DNA from: Shewanella kaireitica
Lineage (GTDB): Bacteria; Pseudomonadota; Gammaproteobacteria; Enterobacterales; Shewanellaceae
DNA length: 64,000 nt
Assembly: GCF_023284045.1 (NCBI RefSeq)
Contig: NZ_JAKIKQ010000020.1
Coordinates: forward strand, 1 to 64,000
Direction: 5' to 3'
Part shown: positions 9,250-17,919 of the stretch, one piece after another
Position numbering within the stretch: position 1 is the first letter of the stretch
How the letters are laid out: each line of letters begins with the position of its first letter
The notes under the pieces: generated by a model
What the model was told of the DNA's origin: nothing
What the model saw: only the letters and a program-made list of their open reading frames with translations
The model's database searches: none
Program-made: the position numbers and the translations under genes

Positions 9250-10638
9250 ATGCTACGACTATGTGTTTTGCTGTTATTACTACTCAACCTTCAAGCTTGT
9301 GGTCTTATATACCAGGGAGTTCAGTCTGGCGTATCTGGAGTAAATGAATCACAGGTTATTCGTCAAGGTCGACACGGTGAACTCAACGAGCAAGAAATTG
9401 CCTGGGCCAATACCGCTTGGCAATATTTTGCCAATAATACCCAACTCTCTACAGGGTTAGTCAACTCTATAGATAATTATCCCACTATGGATATGACCTC
9501 TCTGGCTGATTACCTTATTGCACTGCAGGCTGCCCGCCAATTCGAACTCATCTCCAGTAAAGCTCATGACGAGCGGCTAACCATGGCGATTGATTTTTTG
9601 GTAACAATGCCACTCACTCGCCAAGGCGTGCCCAACAAAGTTTATTCAACCATTAATCGCACCATGGTTAATTATGCCAACCAACCTGCAGAGTTAGGAT
9701 GGTCGGCAGTCGATATCGGTCGACTACTCATCGCCTTAGCGATCACTAAACAACACAACCCTGAGTTCTCAGAATATATAGATAAAGGTGTTTTACGCTG
9801 GAACTTTTGCGCTTTAGTCTCCGATAAGGGAGAGCTTTATGGAGGCAATATTAATAATGGCCAGGTACACAGCTACAAAGAGGGGCGTTTAGGCATTGAA
9901 GAGTATGCCTCTTATGGCTATTTAGACTGGCAAATCATCCCTAAAAAATCAATGACGCTTGAGCCATACGAAGTCGCGACAATCAATGGTATTGATCTGC
10001 TTTTCGATGGCAGAGATCCCCGTTTTTATGACGTGTTAAGACCTGTATTTAGCACCCCTTATCTGTGGTTAGGGCTTGAGTTTAATTGGGATGACCTTGA
10101 CGACTTACACTCACTCGACGCCCTGCACAGTAATGAACCTTTAGCCGCCATGGCTGACTCAATCTATCAAGTTCAACAAAGCCGCTGGGATACCGAGCGG
10201 ATCTATACCGCCCGCGGTGAGCATGTCGTTTCTGGTGAACCTTATTTTGTCTATGACGCCATTTATGCACTCGGCACACCTTGGATAACCGTCGCTGAAG
10301 ATGGTAGCAGCCACGACCATTTAGCACTTATCTCAACTAGGGTTGCCTTTCAAATGTGGGCGCTATGGAAAACAGATTACACCGAGCGACTAATCACGCT
10401 AGTAAAAGAGCTATATCACCCACAGCGAGGCTGGTATGAAGGCCGCTATGAGATCTCAAGCGCCTATGAAAAAAGTATCACATTAAAAACCAATGCTGGT
10501 GTGCTAGAGGCATTGCTGTACAAAGTAAATGGCAAGCTTTACCGAGGACAAGAGGATAAAGAGTATCGCGATGTACGCTTCAACTCTCGCTTCGATCATC
10601 CTGGTAAATGCTTAGTGGAGACATTCGATGAGATATAA
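9250..10638 (+). CDS. DUF3131 protein 3, lipoprotein, divergent core motif
   Basis: 462 residues with lipoprotein signal MLRLCVLLLLLLNLQACG (lipobox LQAC, Cys17). Shared motifs: TGLVNSIDNYP, VPNKVYSTI, GWSAVDIGRLL, KEGRLGIEEYASYG and EPYFVYDAIY. The segment equivalent to TMWDTASYL in the first paralogue is TMDMTSLADYL, so the conserved Trp-Asp pair is missing, and the DSRDPAKYHAHNYV block is changed to DGRDPRFYDVLRPV. It has probably diverged to a structural or binding role, or lost activity. It overlaps the next gene by 11 bases. Confidence 0.82.
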   Translation: MLRLCVLLLLLLNLQACGLIYQGVQSGVSGVNESQVIRQGRHGELNEQEIAWANTAWQYFANNTQLSTGLVNSIDNYPTMDMTSLADYLIALQAARQFELISSKAHDERLTMAIDFLVTMPLTRQGVPNKVYSTINRTMVNYANQPAELGWSAVDIGRLLIALAITKQHNPEFSEYIDKGVLRWNFCALVSDKGELYGGNINNGQVHSYKEGRLGIEEYASYGYLDWQIIPKKSMTLEPYEVATINGIDLLFDGRDPRFYDVLRPVFSTPYLWLGLEFNWDDLDDLHSLDALHSNEPLAAMADSIYQVQQSRWDTERIYTARGEHVVSGEPYFVYDAIYALGTPWITVAEDGSSHDHLALISTRVAFQMWALWKTDYTERLITLVKELYHPQRGWYEGRYEISSAYEKSITLKTNAGVLEALLYKVNGKLYRGQEDKEYRDVRFNSRFDHPGKCLVETFDEI

Positions 10639-11593
10639 ACACTATTTAGCCATGGCGCTTGCACTATGGCTCATGACGAGTGGAAAAACAGCTGTGGCTG
10701 AAGCGCTTAACCTTGAATTACGCCCCTTCAGCAAAGGCAACTATTTATTGGCAAAAGGGCGCTATCCACAGGCTGCAGCCCATTGGCATCAACTCAGTGT
10801 TTTGTTATTAAGTAATCCGCAAAAAGTATCCCAGCAGCAGATGTGGCAATCGGCAGGTCTTGCAGCATCACTCGCTGCCATAGCCGCTGACAGATCTGAA
10901 GACCCAATCGCCTATCAATATTGGGCAGATAGCACCCGTTATCTGCTAACTGGCGGTACTAATTGGTCTCAAGTGCAACAAAACCTACATCAACGTCTAG
11001 AAACCGCTAACACTCAACTATCGGTCGCCATGCAAGTCACCGATGTCACCAGCGGTATTGACGAAAACCTCGATATAGAACTCACCGCACTTCAACTGTG
11101 GGATGAAAAGCTAAACCTATTCGCCTTCACTACACCAAAATTGGGGCTTAATAGCTATGACTCCACAGTCAATAACGCTATGGTTCAGCCCGTTACAGCC
11201 GTTGCGCCAACAGCAATAAATCCGCAGCAAGAGGCGGGCAAAAAACTATCGGGTTATGATACTAATTTCTCTCACTCTCCGTCTTTTACTCCAACGCCCC
11301 TCCCCGCTGATACTAATGACCCGCTACCCGCAGTTCAACAAAAAGAAGAGCCTATCATCAATGCATCAGACACAGGTGCCGCCTCTGCAGCACAAGTTCA
11401 ATCTGCAGCTTCAGAGGCATCAGCAGATGATATCTCTCCGAGCAATCCACTGGGAATTGGCAGCATCAATCAAACACAAGCAATCAAAGTAGAGTCACTG
11501 CAAAAACGACAAATAGAACCGATTTCGATAACAAAAGAGCCTATAGAAAACGCTGTTTCAGAAACTGCTACCGAGAAAGCTGAAGGTCAATAA
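10628..11593 (+). CDS. Secreted protein, TPR-like N-terminal part, low-complexity tail
   Basis: 321 residues beginning with a signal peptide (about residues 1-24, cleavage near VAEA). The segment FSKGNYLLAKGRYPQAAAHW resembles a tetratricopeptide helix pair. The region from about residue 180 is Pro/Ala/Gln/Ser-rich and likely disordered. I do not recognise a family. GGAG 7 bases before ATG 10628 and the 11-base overlap with DUF3131 protein 3 place it in the same operon. A TPR-bearing periplasmic protein would suit a scaffold between synthase and export parts, as BcsC or AlgK do, but this is inference. Confidence 0.7.
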   Translation: MRYKHYLAMALALWLMTSGKTAVAEALNLELRPFSKGNYLLAKGRYPQAAAHWHQLSVLLLSNPQKVSQQQMWQSAGLAASLAAIAADRSEDPIAYQYWADSTRYLLTGGTNWSQVQQNLHQRLETANTQLSVAMQVTDVTSGIDENLDIELTALQLWDEKLNLFAFTTPKLGLNSYDSTVNNAMVQPVTAVAPTAINPQQEAGKKLSGYDTNFSHSPSFTPTPLPADTNDPLPAVQQKEEPIINASDTGAASAAQVQSAASEASADDISPSNPLGIGSINQTQAIKVESLQKRQIEPISITKEPIENAVSETATEKAEGQ

Positions 11594-11784
11594 AATCGCT
11601 AACATAGACTAACGATACAGCACTATAAACTAAATTCAGGCCAATCAATCACTATAACCTACAACTAATAATGCTAATCAGCTTGCTGTTTAAAGAATCT
11701 ATTACTACATTTTAATAAGCTTAATGTCGTTGTAGAACTTACTACTGAGCGCTCAGGAAGAGTCAATAAATGAAAGGATTCATT

Positions 11785-13062
11785 ATGAAAATACATAAAG
11801 AAGATCTCGATCAAATCTATCGCTCCGCTAGTAATCAATTTGATTTAACAGAATCCTCTCACCAGATTTGTCTCCTTGAACTGGCAGATTCTTTACTCGG
11901 TCTAAAACAAACCTCGCCAGCACAACTTGCCGCATTGGCTCAAAAAGAGAATTGCCCGTTGGCATTCAAGCTAGCAGTAAAGCTTGTGCAATCACGCAAA
12001 TACTTAAAGCAAATCACAAAACCTATCTCCATTGGAATTGTCTTTGCCATGTGGGGTGAGCATCACAGGTTACTAGAAAAAAGTCCATCGAATATCAACG
12101 GTGAAAACTCTTTACTGACCAAAGTCACTCAACTCACTTGGGCATGTAAAGGCACCAAGGTAAATTGGCAACTTTACCCTGTTGACGACGGATGTCCTCA
12201 CGGTAGCTTCACTATAGCCAAACGCATCGCGAGCAGAAGCTCACAACCAGAAAAGATATCGGTACTCAACCTCAAAGACGGCATTACTGCGACTAAGGGG
12301 CCACTAGCTAAACTAAAAAATGTCGATGATTCAAGAAAAGGCGGCGCTATTATTCATGGCTGCATGCAAGCGCTAGACGATGGCGTTGATGCTGTGATCT
12401 ACACCGATGCAGACAACTCAGTACATATGGGACAACTCGGGCTCATATTGGCTCCTTTTGTCGCGAACAATGCTCAGGTTGTACTAGGTAACCGTAAAGA
12501 TCCGCTGTCTATTTTAGTCAAACAAGAACAACGCTGGGGCATTGGGATCAAAACACTCAGGCATATGCAAAGAATGGTTGGCTCGGCTATTTTTTCACAG
12601 GGTATTCACGACACTCAAGCCGCTTACAAGCTCTTTAGCCGTGAAGCCCTATTGCCCATTCTTGCTCAACCCACCGTATTCGACTTCTCCTTCGATACCG
12701 ACTGGATCTTAGCGGCAATGCAGCAGCAACAGCGTATTGCCACAGTCCCTTTTGCTTTTATCGACTCAGCAGCTGAGTCAGCCTCTATAACCCAGGGACC
12801 GATGAGTACTTGGTTAACTTTACTGCAAGGCTTAGTAAAAGCACTACGCGCAAGGGGAGCAGATTACAATCAAGAGATGGCACAACTGATCGACAAAGAG
12901 ATAAAAACGGCAGAAGATTTAGATCGCATTATAGATCTATTGCCAGAAGAGCTGTTACACGCCAGTGACGCTGAGCTTGGTAGCCCTCAACTGATGAGCC
13001 CTGCGGCATTAAAGCTGTGGTTGAGTAAAGTAAAAGCTGAGCAACTCGCGACCATAACTTAG
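11785..13062 (+). CDS. DPM-like GT2 glycosyltransferase
   Basis: 425-residue cytoplasmic GT2 enzyme. The GT-A core holds a VDDGCPHGS motif, a DGVDAVIYTDADNSVHMGQL metal-binding motif and DTQAAYKLFSREAL, which resembles the DTQ(C/A)GFK motif of dolichyl-phosphate mannose/glucose synthases. About 60 residues of helical N-terminal extension precede it; no membrane segment is evident. It may supply a lipid-linked or side-chain sugar for the polysaccharide. AAAGGA lies 6 bases before ATG 11785; an in-frame ATG at 11770 is also possible and would add five residues. A 190-base gap separates it from the preceding gene, so it may have its own promoter. Confidence 0.75.
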   Translation: MKIHKEDLDQIYRSASNQFDLTESSHQICLLELADSLLGLKQTSPAQLAALAQKENCPLAFKLAVKLVQSRKYLKQITKPISIGIVFAMWGEHHRLLEKSPSNINGENSLLTKVTQLTWACKGTKVNWQLYPVDDGCPHGSFTIAKRIASRSSQPEKISVLNLKDGITATKGPLAKLKNVDDSRKGGAIIHGCMQALDDGVDAVIYTDADNSVHMGQLGLILAPFVANNAQVVLGNRKDPLSILVKQEQRWGIGIKTLRHMQRMVGSAIFSQGIHDTQAAYKLFSREALLPILAQPTVFDFSFDTDWILAAMQQQQRIATVPFAFIDSAAESASITQGPMSTWLTLLQGLVKALRARGADYNQEMAQLIDKEIKTAEDLDRIIDLLPEELLHASDAELGSPQLMSPAALKLWLSKVKAEQLATIT

Positions 13063-13161
13063 GAAGGACTCATCCAAGCTACACATTCGTGCGTCAGCAA
13101 TATTCGCACAGCTATGAGAGTACTTAACATAGCCGATAAATGAGCAAGAAAGGATCTAAAA

Positions 13162-13488
13162 ATGATAGAAGTTAATGAATTAAGAGCACTATGTGGAGAT
13201 GATGACTCCATGGTAAAAATGCTACTTAGCATTTACTTAGAAGAATACGGGGAAAGCGATAATGTACTCCAAAGTCGCTTCTCCAAAGATGACGTTAATG
13301 GGCTATTTCAGCTTTCACATGAACTAAAAGGGATGTTTAGTAACCTTTGCGCTAAAGAAGCGATGACACTAGCTCAAGCAATTGAATCAAGCTCTCAAGC
13401 AGGCTCGCTTCCGGCGAGGAATGATATCAACGCACTGTGCGGTAAAATAAAAGAGATTAACCAACAAATAGCAGGTATTTTGCAATAA
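13162..13488 (+). CDS. Stand-alone Hpt phosphotransfer protein
   Basis: 108-residue helical protein with the Hpt signature SHELKGMFSNLCA; His53 is the predicted phospho-acceptor. It is unlinked to any kinase domain. Possible partners in this window are the receiver of the phosphatase at 1327-2529 and the C-terminal receiver of the hybrid kinase at 17920-20574. Its place inside the polysaccharide locus suggests it feeds the partner switch. AAAGGAT lies upstream of ATG 13162, and the next gene starts 8 bases after its stop. Confidence 0.85.
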   Translation: MIEVNELRALCGDDDSMVKMLLSIYLEEYGESDNVLQSRFSKDDVNGLFQLSHELKGMFSNLCAKEAMTLAQAIESSSQAGSLPARNDINALCGKIKEINQQIAGILQ

Positions 13489-13496
13489 GGTGCACA

Positions 13497-14948
13497 TTGA
13501 AATCACCAGTATCACCAAAGAGCATCCAGCATATCGCAGTGTGCTCTTTGATCATTCTGAGCGTAACGACCGCTCATCATACTTGGGCAAAAAACAATCA
13601 AAAGCACCTTAATGAACAAACGCCAACACCAGCTAATCCACAAAGAGTCTCGAGGGTCATATTGGGCTCAGAGTCTCCAGTTCAAGCACAGATTGAGTTT
13701 CAGCGCCGAGCTGTAATACCGATTATAGAAACAAGCAAAGCAGCTATAACAGCCAATAGCCAAAGCACTGATAGTGCAGCAATAGTTGAGAGAAATATCA
13801 CCACTCTCACCCCAAGGTCAATATCCGTTCCCCTAAACCGTCATGAAAAACTTCTCATTAGTAAAGCCCAGCGCTACATAGATAAAAACTGGAATGAAGA
13901 AACCGGAATGATTGATTCGGTGCAAGGTTACCCTCACACCACGATGTGGGATGTAGCCAGTGGAATAGGTGCATTATTAGCCTTAGAAGCGCTCGGAGTT
14001 AGCGACTCACACATCATCGATATTCGGCTTGCTAAGCTACTTAACACCCTTTATGAATTGCCTTTGTATGACGATAAACTTCCCAATAGACAATACAATA
14101 CAGTCACAGGCAAACCATCAGGTCGCTTTAGCCAGACTCCATCAAATGGTAATGGTTGGTCGGCTTTGGATCTTGGACGACTGTATATATGGCTCACCAT
14201 TGTAGCCCGAAAAAAACCGCACCTTGCCAATGATATCAGCAACATCAAACAGAAATGGCGACTAGCAGCCGCCGTGCACCGTAAAACGCTCTATGGCACC
14301 AAACTCAACTCTAAAAAGGAGAACTTCCGCCAAGAAGGGCGCCTTGGCTACTTACAATACGCTGCGACTGGCTATCAAATGATGGGGTTAGATGTTGCTA
14401 ATGCATTTAATTGTAACGCATTACAACAGGTGGATATCGATAGTATGCCGCTAAAAGTCGATGGCCGTAATCTGCCTTTCTTAACACTCGACCCTTTTCT
14501 GCTTTATACCATTGAGATAAGTGATGAAAGCTCTTGTTGGAATCAGCTAGAGACACTTTTCCTACTGCACAATAAAAGGTACATGATAAGTCAGAGGTTA
14601 ACCGCTTTTGCTGAAGACTCGTTGAGTAAATCACCTTGGTTCTTATACAACAACATTTACTATCAAGGTCAAGCTTGGCATAGCGTTTCCCATTCAGGTA
14701 AACCTTTTGTCGACTCACAAACATTTAGCAATAAAGCCGCATTTGCGATGAGCGTTATTTTTCAAAATGAGTACAGTCAAAATCTCGCATTACAGGTCAT
14801 AACCAACAGTGTCCGCCATCAAGAGATCCCTACAGGACTTTACCGTGATGGAAAAACAAATACCGCCTATAATATAAATACTAACTCGCTGATCTTAGTC
14901 AGCCTTTGGTACAAAATGCGTGGCCGAAAAGCAATTTGGCAAGAGTAG
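13497..14948 (+). CDS. DUF3131 protein 4, secreted
   Basis: 483 residues from a TTG start; AAGGTG lies just upstream and there is no nearby ATG. The N-terminal signal peptide ends near HHTWAKN, then a linker of about 90 residues leads into the DUF3131 domain: TGMIDSVQGYP, TMWDVASGIGAL, LPNRQYNTVT, GWSALDLGRLY, QEGRLGYLQYAATG and SPWFLYNNIYY. The W-D pair and EGRLG are kept, but the block before the mid-domain is shortened. It is the most divergent copy and is separated from the other three by the Hpt and glycosyltransferase genes, so it is probably an older duplicate. Confidence 0.82.
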   Translation: MKSPVSPKSIQHIAVCSLIILSVTTAHHTWAKNNQKHLNEQTPTPANPQRVSRVILGSESPVQAQIEFQRRAVIPIIETSKAAITANSQSTDSAAIVERNITTLTPRSISVPLNRHEKLLISKAQRYIDKNWNEETGMIDSVQGYPHTTMWDVASGIGALLALEALGVSDSHIIDIRLAKLLNTLYELPLYDDKLPNRQYNTVTGKPSGRFSQTPSNGNGWSALDLGRLYIWLTIVARKKPHLANDISNIKQKWRLAAAVHRKTLYGTKLNSKKENFRQEGRLGYLQYAATGYQMMGLDVANAFNCNALQQVDIDSMPLKVDGRNLPFLTLDPFLLYTIEISDESSCWNQLETLFLLHNKRYMISQRLTAFAEDSLSKSPWFLYNNIYYQGQAWHSVSHSGKPFVDSQTFSNKAAFAMSVIFQNEYSQNLALQVITNSVRHQEIPTGLYRDGKTNTAYNINTNSLILVSLWYKMRGRKAIWQE

Positions 14949-15000
14949 AAATGGTAAGTCACTGAATGAAAAATGCGATTACTAGTTAGGAAAGACACAT

Positions 15001-16002
15001 TTGAAAATGCGCCAAGGACGGACAAGCAATACTGCACAATGGATCTCCATCCTTTGCTTTTTTACGGCTGAGACTTTAGCTAGCGAACACCAAACAGAGA
15101 TGGCAAAGCATGCGCCAAAGCCTGTAGAAAAGAAGGTTATCAATAGCCCTGCCATTACCAAAATAGCGCAGCCCTCAGAAGCCGACTTGATTTGGAAAGG
15201 CGCCAGCAGTTCATTTATGTTGCCATTTGAAACTTGGAACACTGATCTCCCTTGGTATAAACGCTGGAGCGCCAGTGTTGCAATAGGCTATCCATTGGTA
15301 GATATCGCTGCCGTTATCCCCGCAAATGCCACCACAGGCCCGAGCAATCAAAATCTAACTGCAAGCCTATCGCTAAAATACTCGATTATTGGTAATTGGT
15401 TTATATCAGCAACCGCCTATCACTATTTTGACAAAGAGTTACAGCAAGCCTGGAACCCTGATTTTACCTATGTATTTGGTTATAGCGATTGGCGGCCATA
15501 TACATTTAGTCTGCTGTATTCTAATTATGGTGGTAACCGTTTTTCGCCAGAACCGGGGGGTAAACATACAGAATTCTCTCAAGGAACCTGGGCACTAGGC
15601 TGGAAGTTTCCAATCAGCAAACCCTTTGTTGATTGGCTGTCTTTCACTGATGAGGGAGCGATAGGTTGTCAGTTTGATTACAACTATACCCCTGAGTATT
15701 TTGACTTAGACACTATCGAATATAAAACTAGCCATCAAACGATAAGCTTAGGTTGTAAGTATTCCATTGTCGGAAATTGGTACGTTAATGGAACCACCTT
15801 TTATTATTTAGACAGCAGCCAAAAACAACGGTGGAACCCTGATTTCACTTACGGCTTTGGTTACTTTGACTGGCGCCCAGGTACGATTACCATTCAATAT
15901 AATAACTATTCAGGCAACCGCTGGAATAGTGCGGATAGAGGACCTGATACCGGCAGGTTTAAAGATGGTTCAATCAGTATTAGTTATTCATTCGATTTCT
16001 AA
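15001..16002 (+). CDS. Outer-membrane beta-barrel-like protein with internal duplication
   Basis: 333 residues from TTG 15001 (AGGA about 10 bases upstream), with a signal peptide (about residues 1-28). Two long segments repeat each other: residues about 125-180 and 240-305 both contain SLKYSI(I/V)GNW, then WNPDFTY(V/G)FGY(F/S)DWRP, then (Y)NNYSGNR. The repeats and alternating aromatic residues suggest amphipathic beta-strands, and the chain ends in Phe, as outer-membrane barrels do. I do not recognise the family. As the last gene of the rightward polysaccharide cluster it may be the outer-membrane exit or anchoring component. Confidence 0.7.
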   Translation: MKMRQGRTSNTAQWISILCFFTAETLASEHQTEMAKHAPKPVEKKVINSPAITKIAQPSEADLIWKGASSSFMLPFETWNTDLPWYKRWSASVAIGYPLVDIAAVIPANATTGPSNQNLTASLSLKYSIIGNWFISATAYHYFDKELQQAWNPDFTYVFGYSDWRPYTFSLLYSNYGGNRFSPEPGGKHTEFSQGTWALGWKFPISKPFVDWLSFTDEGAIGCQFDYNYTPEYFDLDTIEYKTSHQTISLGCKYSIVGNWYVNGTTFYYLDSSQKQRWNPDFTYGFGYFDWRPGTITIQYNNYSGNRWNSADRGPDTGRFKDGSISISYSFDF

Positions 16003-16016
16003 TAACCGCTTATCCT

Positions 16017-16271
16017 CTAAAGACTCATCCTATTGAGTACTTTTTGGTGGCAATGAGGGCACTTATAAGAGTGGCGATGAATTTTATTTCCACACTCTGG
16101 GCAGGGCAGCATTTTTCTGTCTTTACTCAACAATAAAATAATCACCCCAATTGGCCCCAGAACATAGCCCAACAGCACGCCAGCAACGATATTGCCTTTG
16201 TAATAACCTATGATAACCGCGATCAGCAGCATCATTAGATAAAAGCACAGCCAAAATACAATGCTATCCAT
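16017..16271 (-). CDS. Small membrane protein with C-terminal zinc ribbon
   Basis: 84-85 residues. Two hydrophobic helices (about 4-25 and 29-50) are followed by LLSKDRKMLPCPECGNKIHR and a second CPHC pair, a typical four-cysteine zinc ribbon. Function unknown. ATG 16271 is used; a GTG at 16274 overlaps the stop of the porin gene, so the two are coupled. It is convergent with the preceding barrel gene. Confidence 0.65.
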   Translation of the reverse strand: MDSIVFWLCFYLMMLLIAVIIGYYKGNIVAGVLLGYVLGPIGVIILLLSKDRKMLPCPECGNKIHRHSYKCPHCHQKVLNRMSL

Positions 16272-16273
16272 CA

Positions 16274-17314
16274 CTAAAACACGAAGTTCACAGTAAGACT
16301 AAGCAAATCAACATCTTCTTTTTCACCATATAATAGCGGTGAAGTAATAAATTGGGCGCGATTGCCCGGTTCATGAGAAAAAATAGATCGCATTTCAAGG
16401 TTGAGTGAGATCGTCGAAGTTGCATCATAACGTAATCCTACAGTTACCCCTTTACTCTCTCTTAATTCATGGCTTTCAGCATACACAAGGTAAGGAGTCA
16501 GCTCGTCGAATGCATAAGCAGCGCTGGCATACCAGTTTACCTGCAGCTCATCATATTCAATTTCAGCCATCCACAACCAAGCATCCAAACTGTATTCAAC
16601 GCCCAGAGTGTATATGTTCAACGTTTGAGGTTGTGGCGATGGCCGTTGAGTATATTTAGCCTGCATAAACCCTGCATGGACTCGATAATTGAAACTAACT
16701 AGATCAACATAAACACCCGCCAGATATTCAGTATCAAACTGCAATGTATCTGTGCCAATTTCTACTTCATTGAGTTTATCAAAACCATAATAAGGCGAGA
16801 TATGTAGCGAGAGTTCATCAGATATTTCATAGTCCCAAGCAAGAGAAAAACCATCATAAGAAGTAAAGCCTAAAATGGCATCGTAGACCTCCTCCGGCGG
16901 TTTCGCCCAAGTGTAAGCCTGACCAACATAATAAAACTCCGACACCAAAAATAGTGGAATACGCAGCCTACCGGCGCGAATTTCAAAGTCACCAAATTCA
17001 TAACCTAGATACGCCCATTCAAGTTCAGGTTCACTCCAGTTATCTTGAGTACGTTTCACCAATTGTGCTGAAACGTCCAGTCCCTCAAAGAGATCTACAT
17101 CAAGCTGTAGTCCAAATATAGTATCGCAGTCATAGCAAGTTTCATCGGTAATTTCACGATTAACAAATAGCGGTGTTTTATTATCTGTTTTACTAATAGA
17201 GGTTGAACCAAAACCACTTAACATGATGTCATCAGTTAGCTCTATACTGGCCTGTGAATTGGCAATCATTCCCAAGCTCAATATTATAATCGTACATTGA
17301 CGGCTTAATAACAT
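16274..17314 (-). CDS. Porin-like outer-membrane protein
   Basis: 346 residues. A signal peptide ends at about residue 23 (ANSQASI); the mature chain has alternating hydrophobic beta-strands (GDFEIRAGRLRIPLFL is a typical porin strand-turn) and a terminal VNFVF. It also carries a small CYDCD motif near the N-terminus. It is similar in type to OprO/porin-like proteins found beside phosphate-binding-protein homologues. It lies 2 bases downstream of the PBP-like gene, in one operon with it. Confidence 0.72.
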   Translation of the reverse strand: MLLSRQCTIIILSLGMIANSQASIELTDDIMLSGFGSTSISKTDNKTPLFVNREITDETCYDCDTIFGLQLDVDLFEGLDVSAQLVKRTQDNWSEPELEWAYLGYEFGDFEIRAGRLRIPLFLVSEFYYVGQAYTWAKPPEEVYDAILGFTSYDGFSLAWDYEISDELSLHISPYYGFDKLNEVEIGTDTLQFDTEYLAGVYVDLVSFNYRVHAGFMQAKYTQRPSPQPQTLNIYTLGVEYSLDAWLWMAEIEYDELQVNWYASAAYAFDELTPYLVYAESHELRESKGVTVGLRYDATSTISLNLEMRSIFSHEPGNRAQFITSPLLYGEKEDVDLLSLTVNFVF

Positions 17315-17316
17315 GA

Positions 17317-17814
17317 CTACTCTCCCTGTGGCACGGTAATTAAGATATTAACTTCTTCAGGAACCGACTCAATCGGCGCATAGGCGATACCATTAGGGTT
17401 TTCATTTAACCATTTAAGGATCTGCTTTATATCATCACTATCAAGCTCTTCTGGTGGTGAGCCTTTACCCGAAAAAGCTAAGCCAGCCCAATAGCCATTC
17501 ATTTGTGTTACCGATTTACCCAGCAACATGCTGTAAAAGTCTTCACGGTGCATGGAGGTTTCAGGTAGATCAACCAGTACAATCTTAAGGCTACCACCTA
17601 TCTTTTTAGACTTTCCACGATAGAGCATTCTGGCTTTGCTTTTACTTAAAGGAGGGAGCTCATTGTTAAGAGTAAAAATGGCAAACTCGACATCAGTGCT
17701 TTCAGCCGGATCGGCTGCCAACGCATAAATTGAAGGGGATAAATACAGAGTTGCTATCAATATGACCAGCTTTATTTTGCGAAACAAAGCCTTGTGGTTT
17801 AATCCATTAAACAT
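17317..17814 (-). CDS. Short periplasmic PBP-like (PstS-type) protein
   Basis: 165 residues: a hydrophobic signal, then a compact domain with LSKSKARMLYRGKSKKIGG and a closing segment NPNGIAYAPIESVPEEVNI. This is the short phosphate-binding-protein-like domain often annotated as a phosphate ABC transporter substrate-binding protein, although it is much smaller than PstS and no ABC transporter is adjacent. With the porin downstream and a hybrid kinase divergent from it, it may be a periplasmic sensor subunit; that is inference. Confidence 0.7.
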   Translation of the reverse strand: MFNGLNHKALFRKIKLVILIATLYLSPSIYALAADPAESTDVEFAIFTLNNELPPLSKSKARMLYRGKSKKIGGSLKIVLVDLPETSMHREDFYSMLLGKSVTQMNGYWAGLAFSGKGSPPEELDSDDIKQILKWLNENPNGIAYAPIESVPEEVNILITVPQGE

Positions 17815-17919
17815 ATAAAAACCTTCAATCCTTGATAGTTTTTTGTACTATGCTGAATATAGTCAAGAGTCATGTATTACACAAGGTTATGGCTAGTACG
17901 TTCAATTCAAGGAGTAGAA

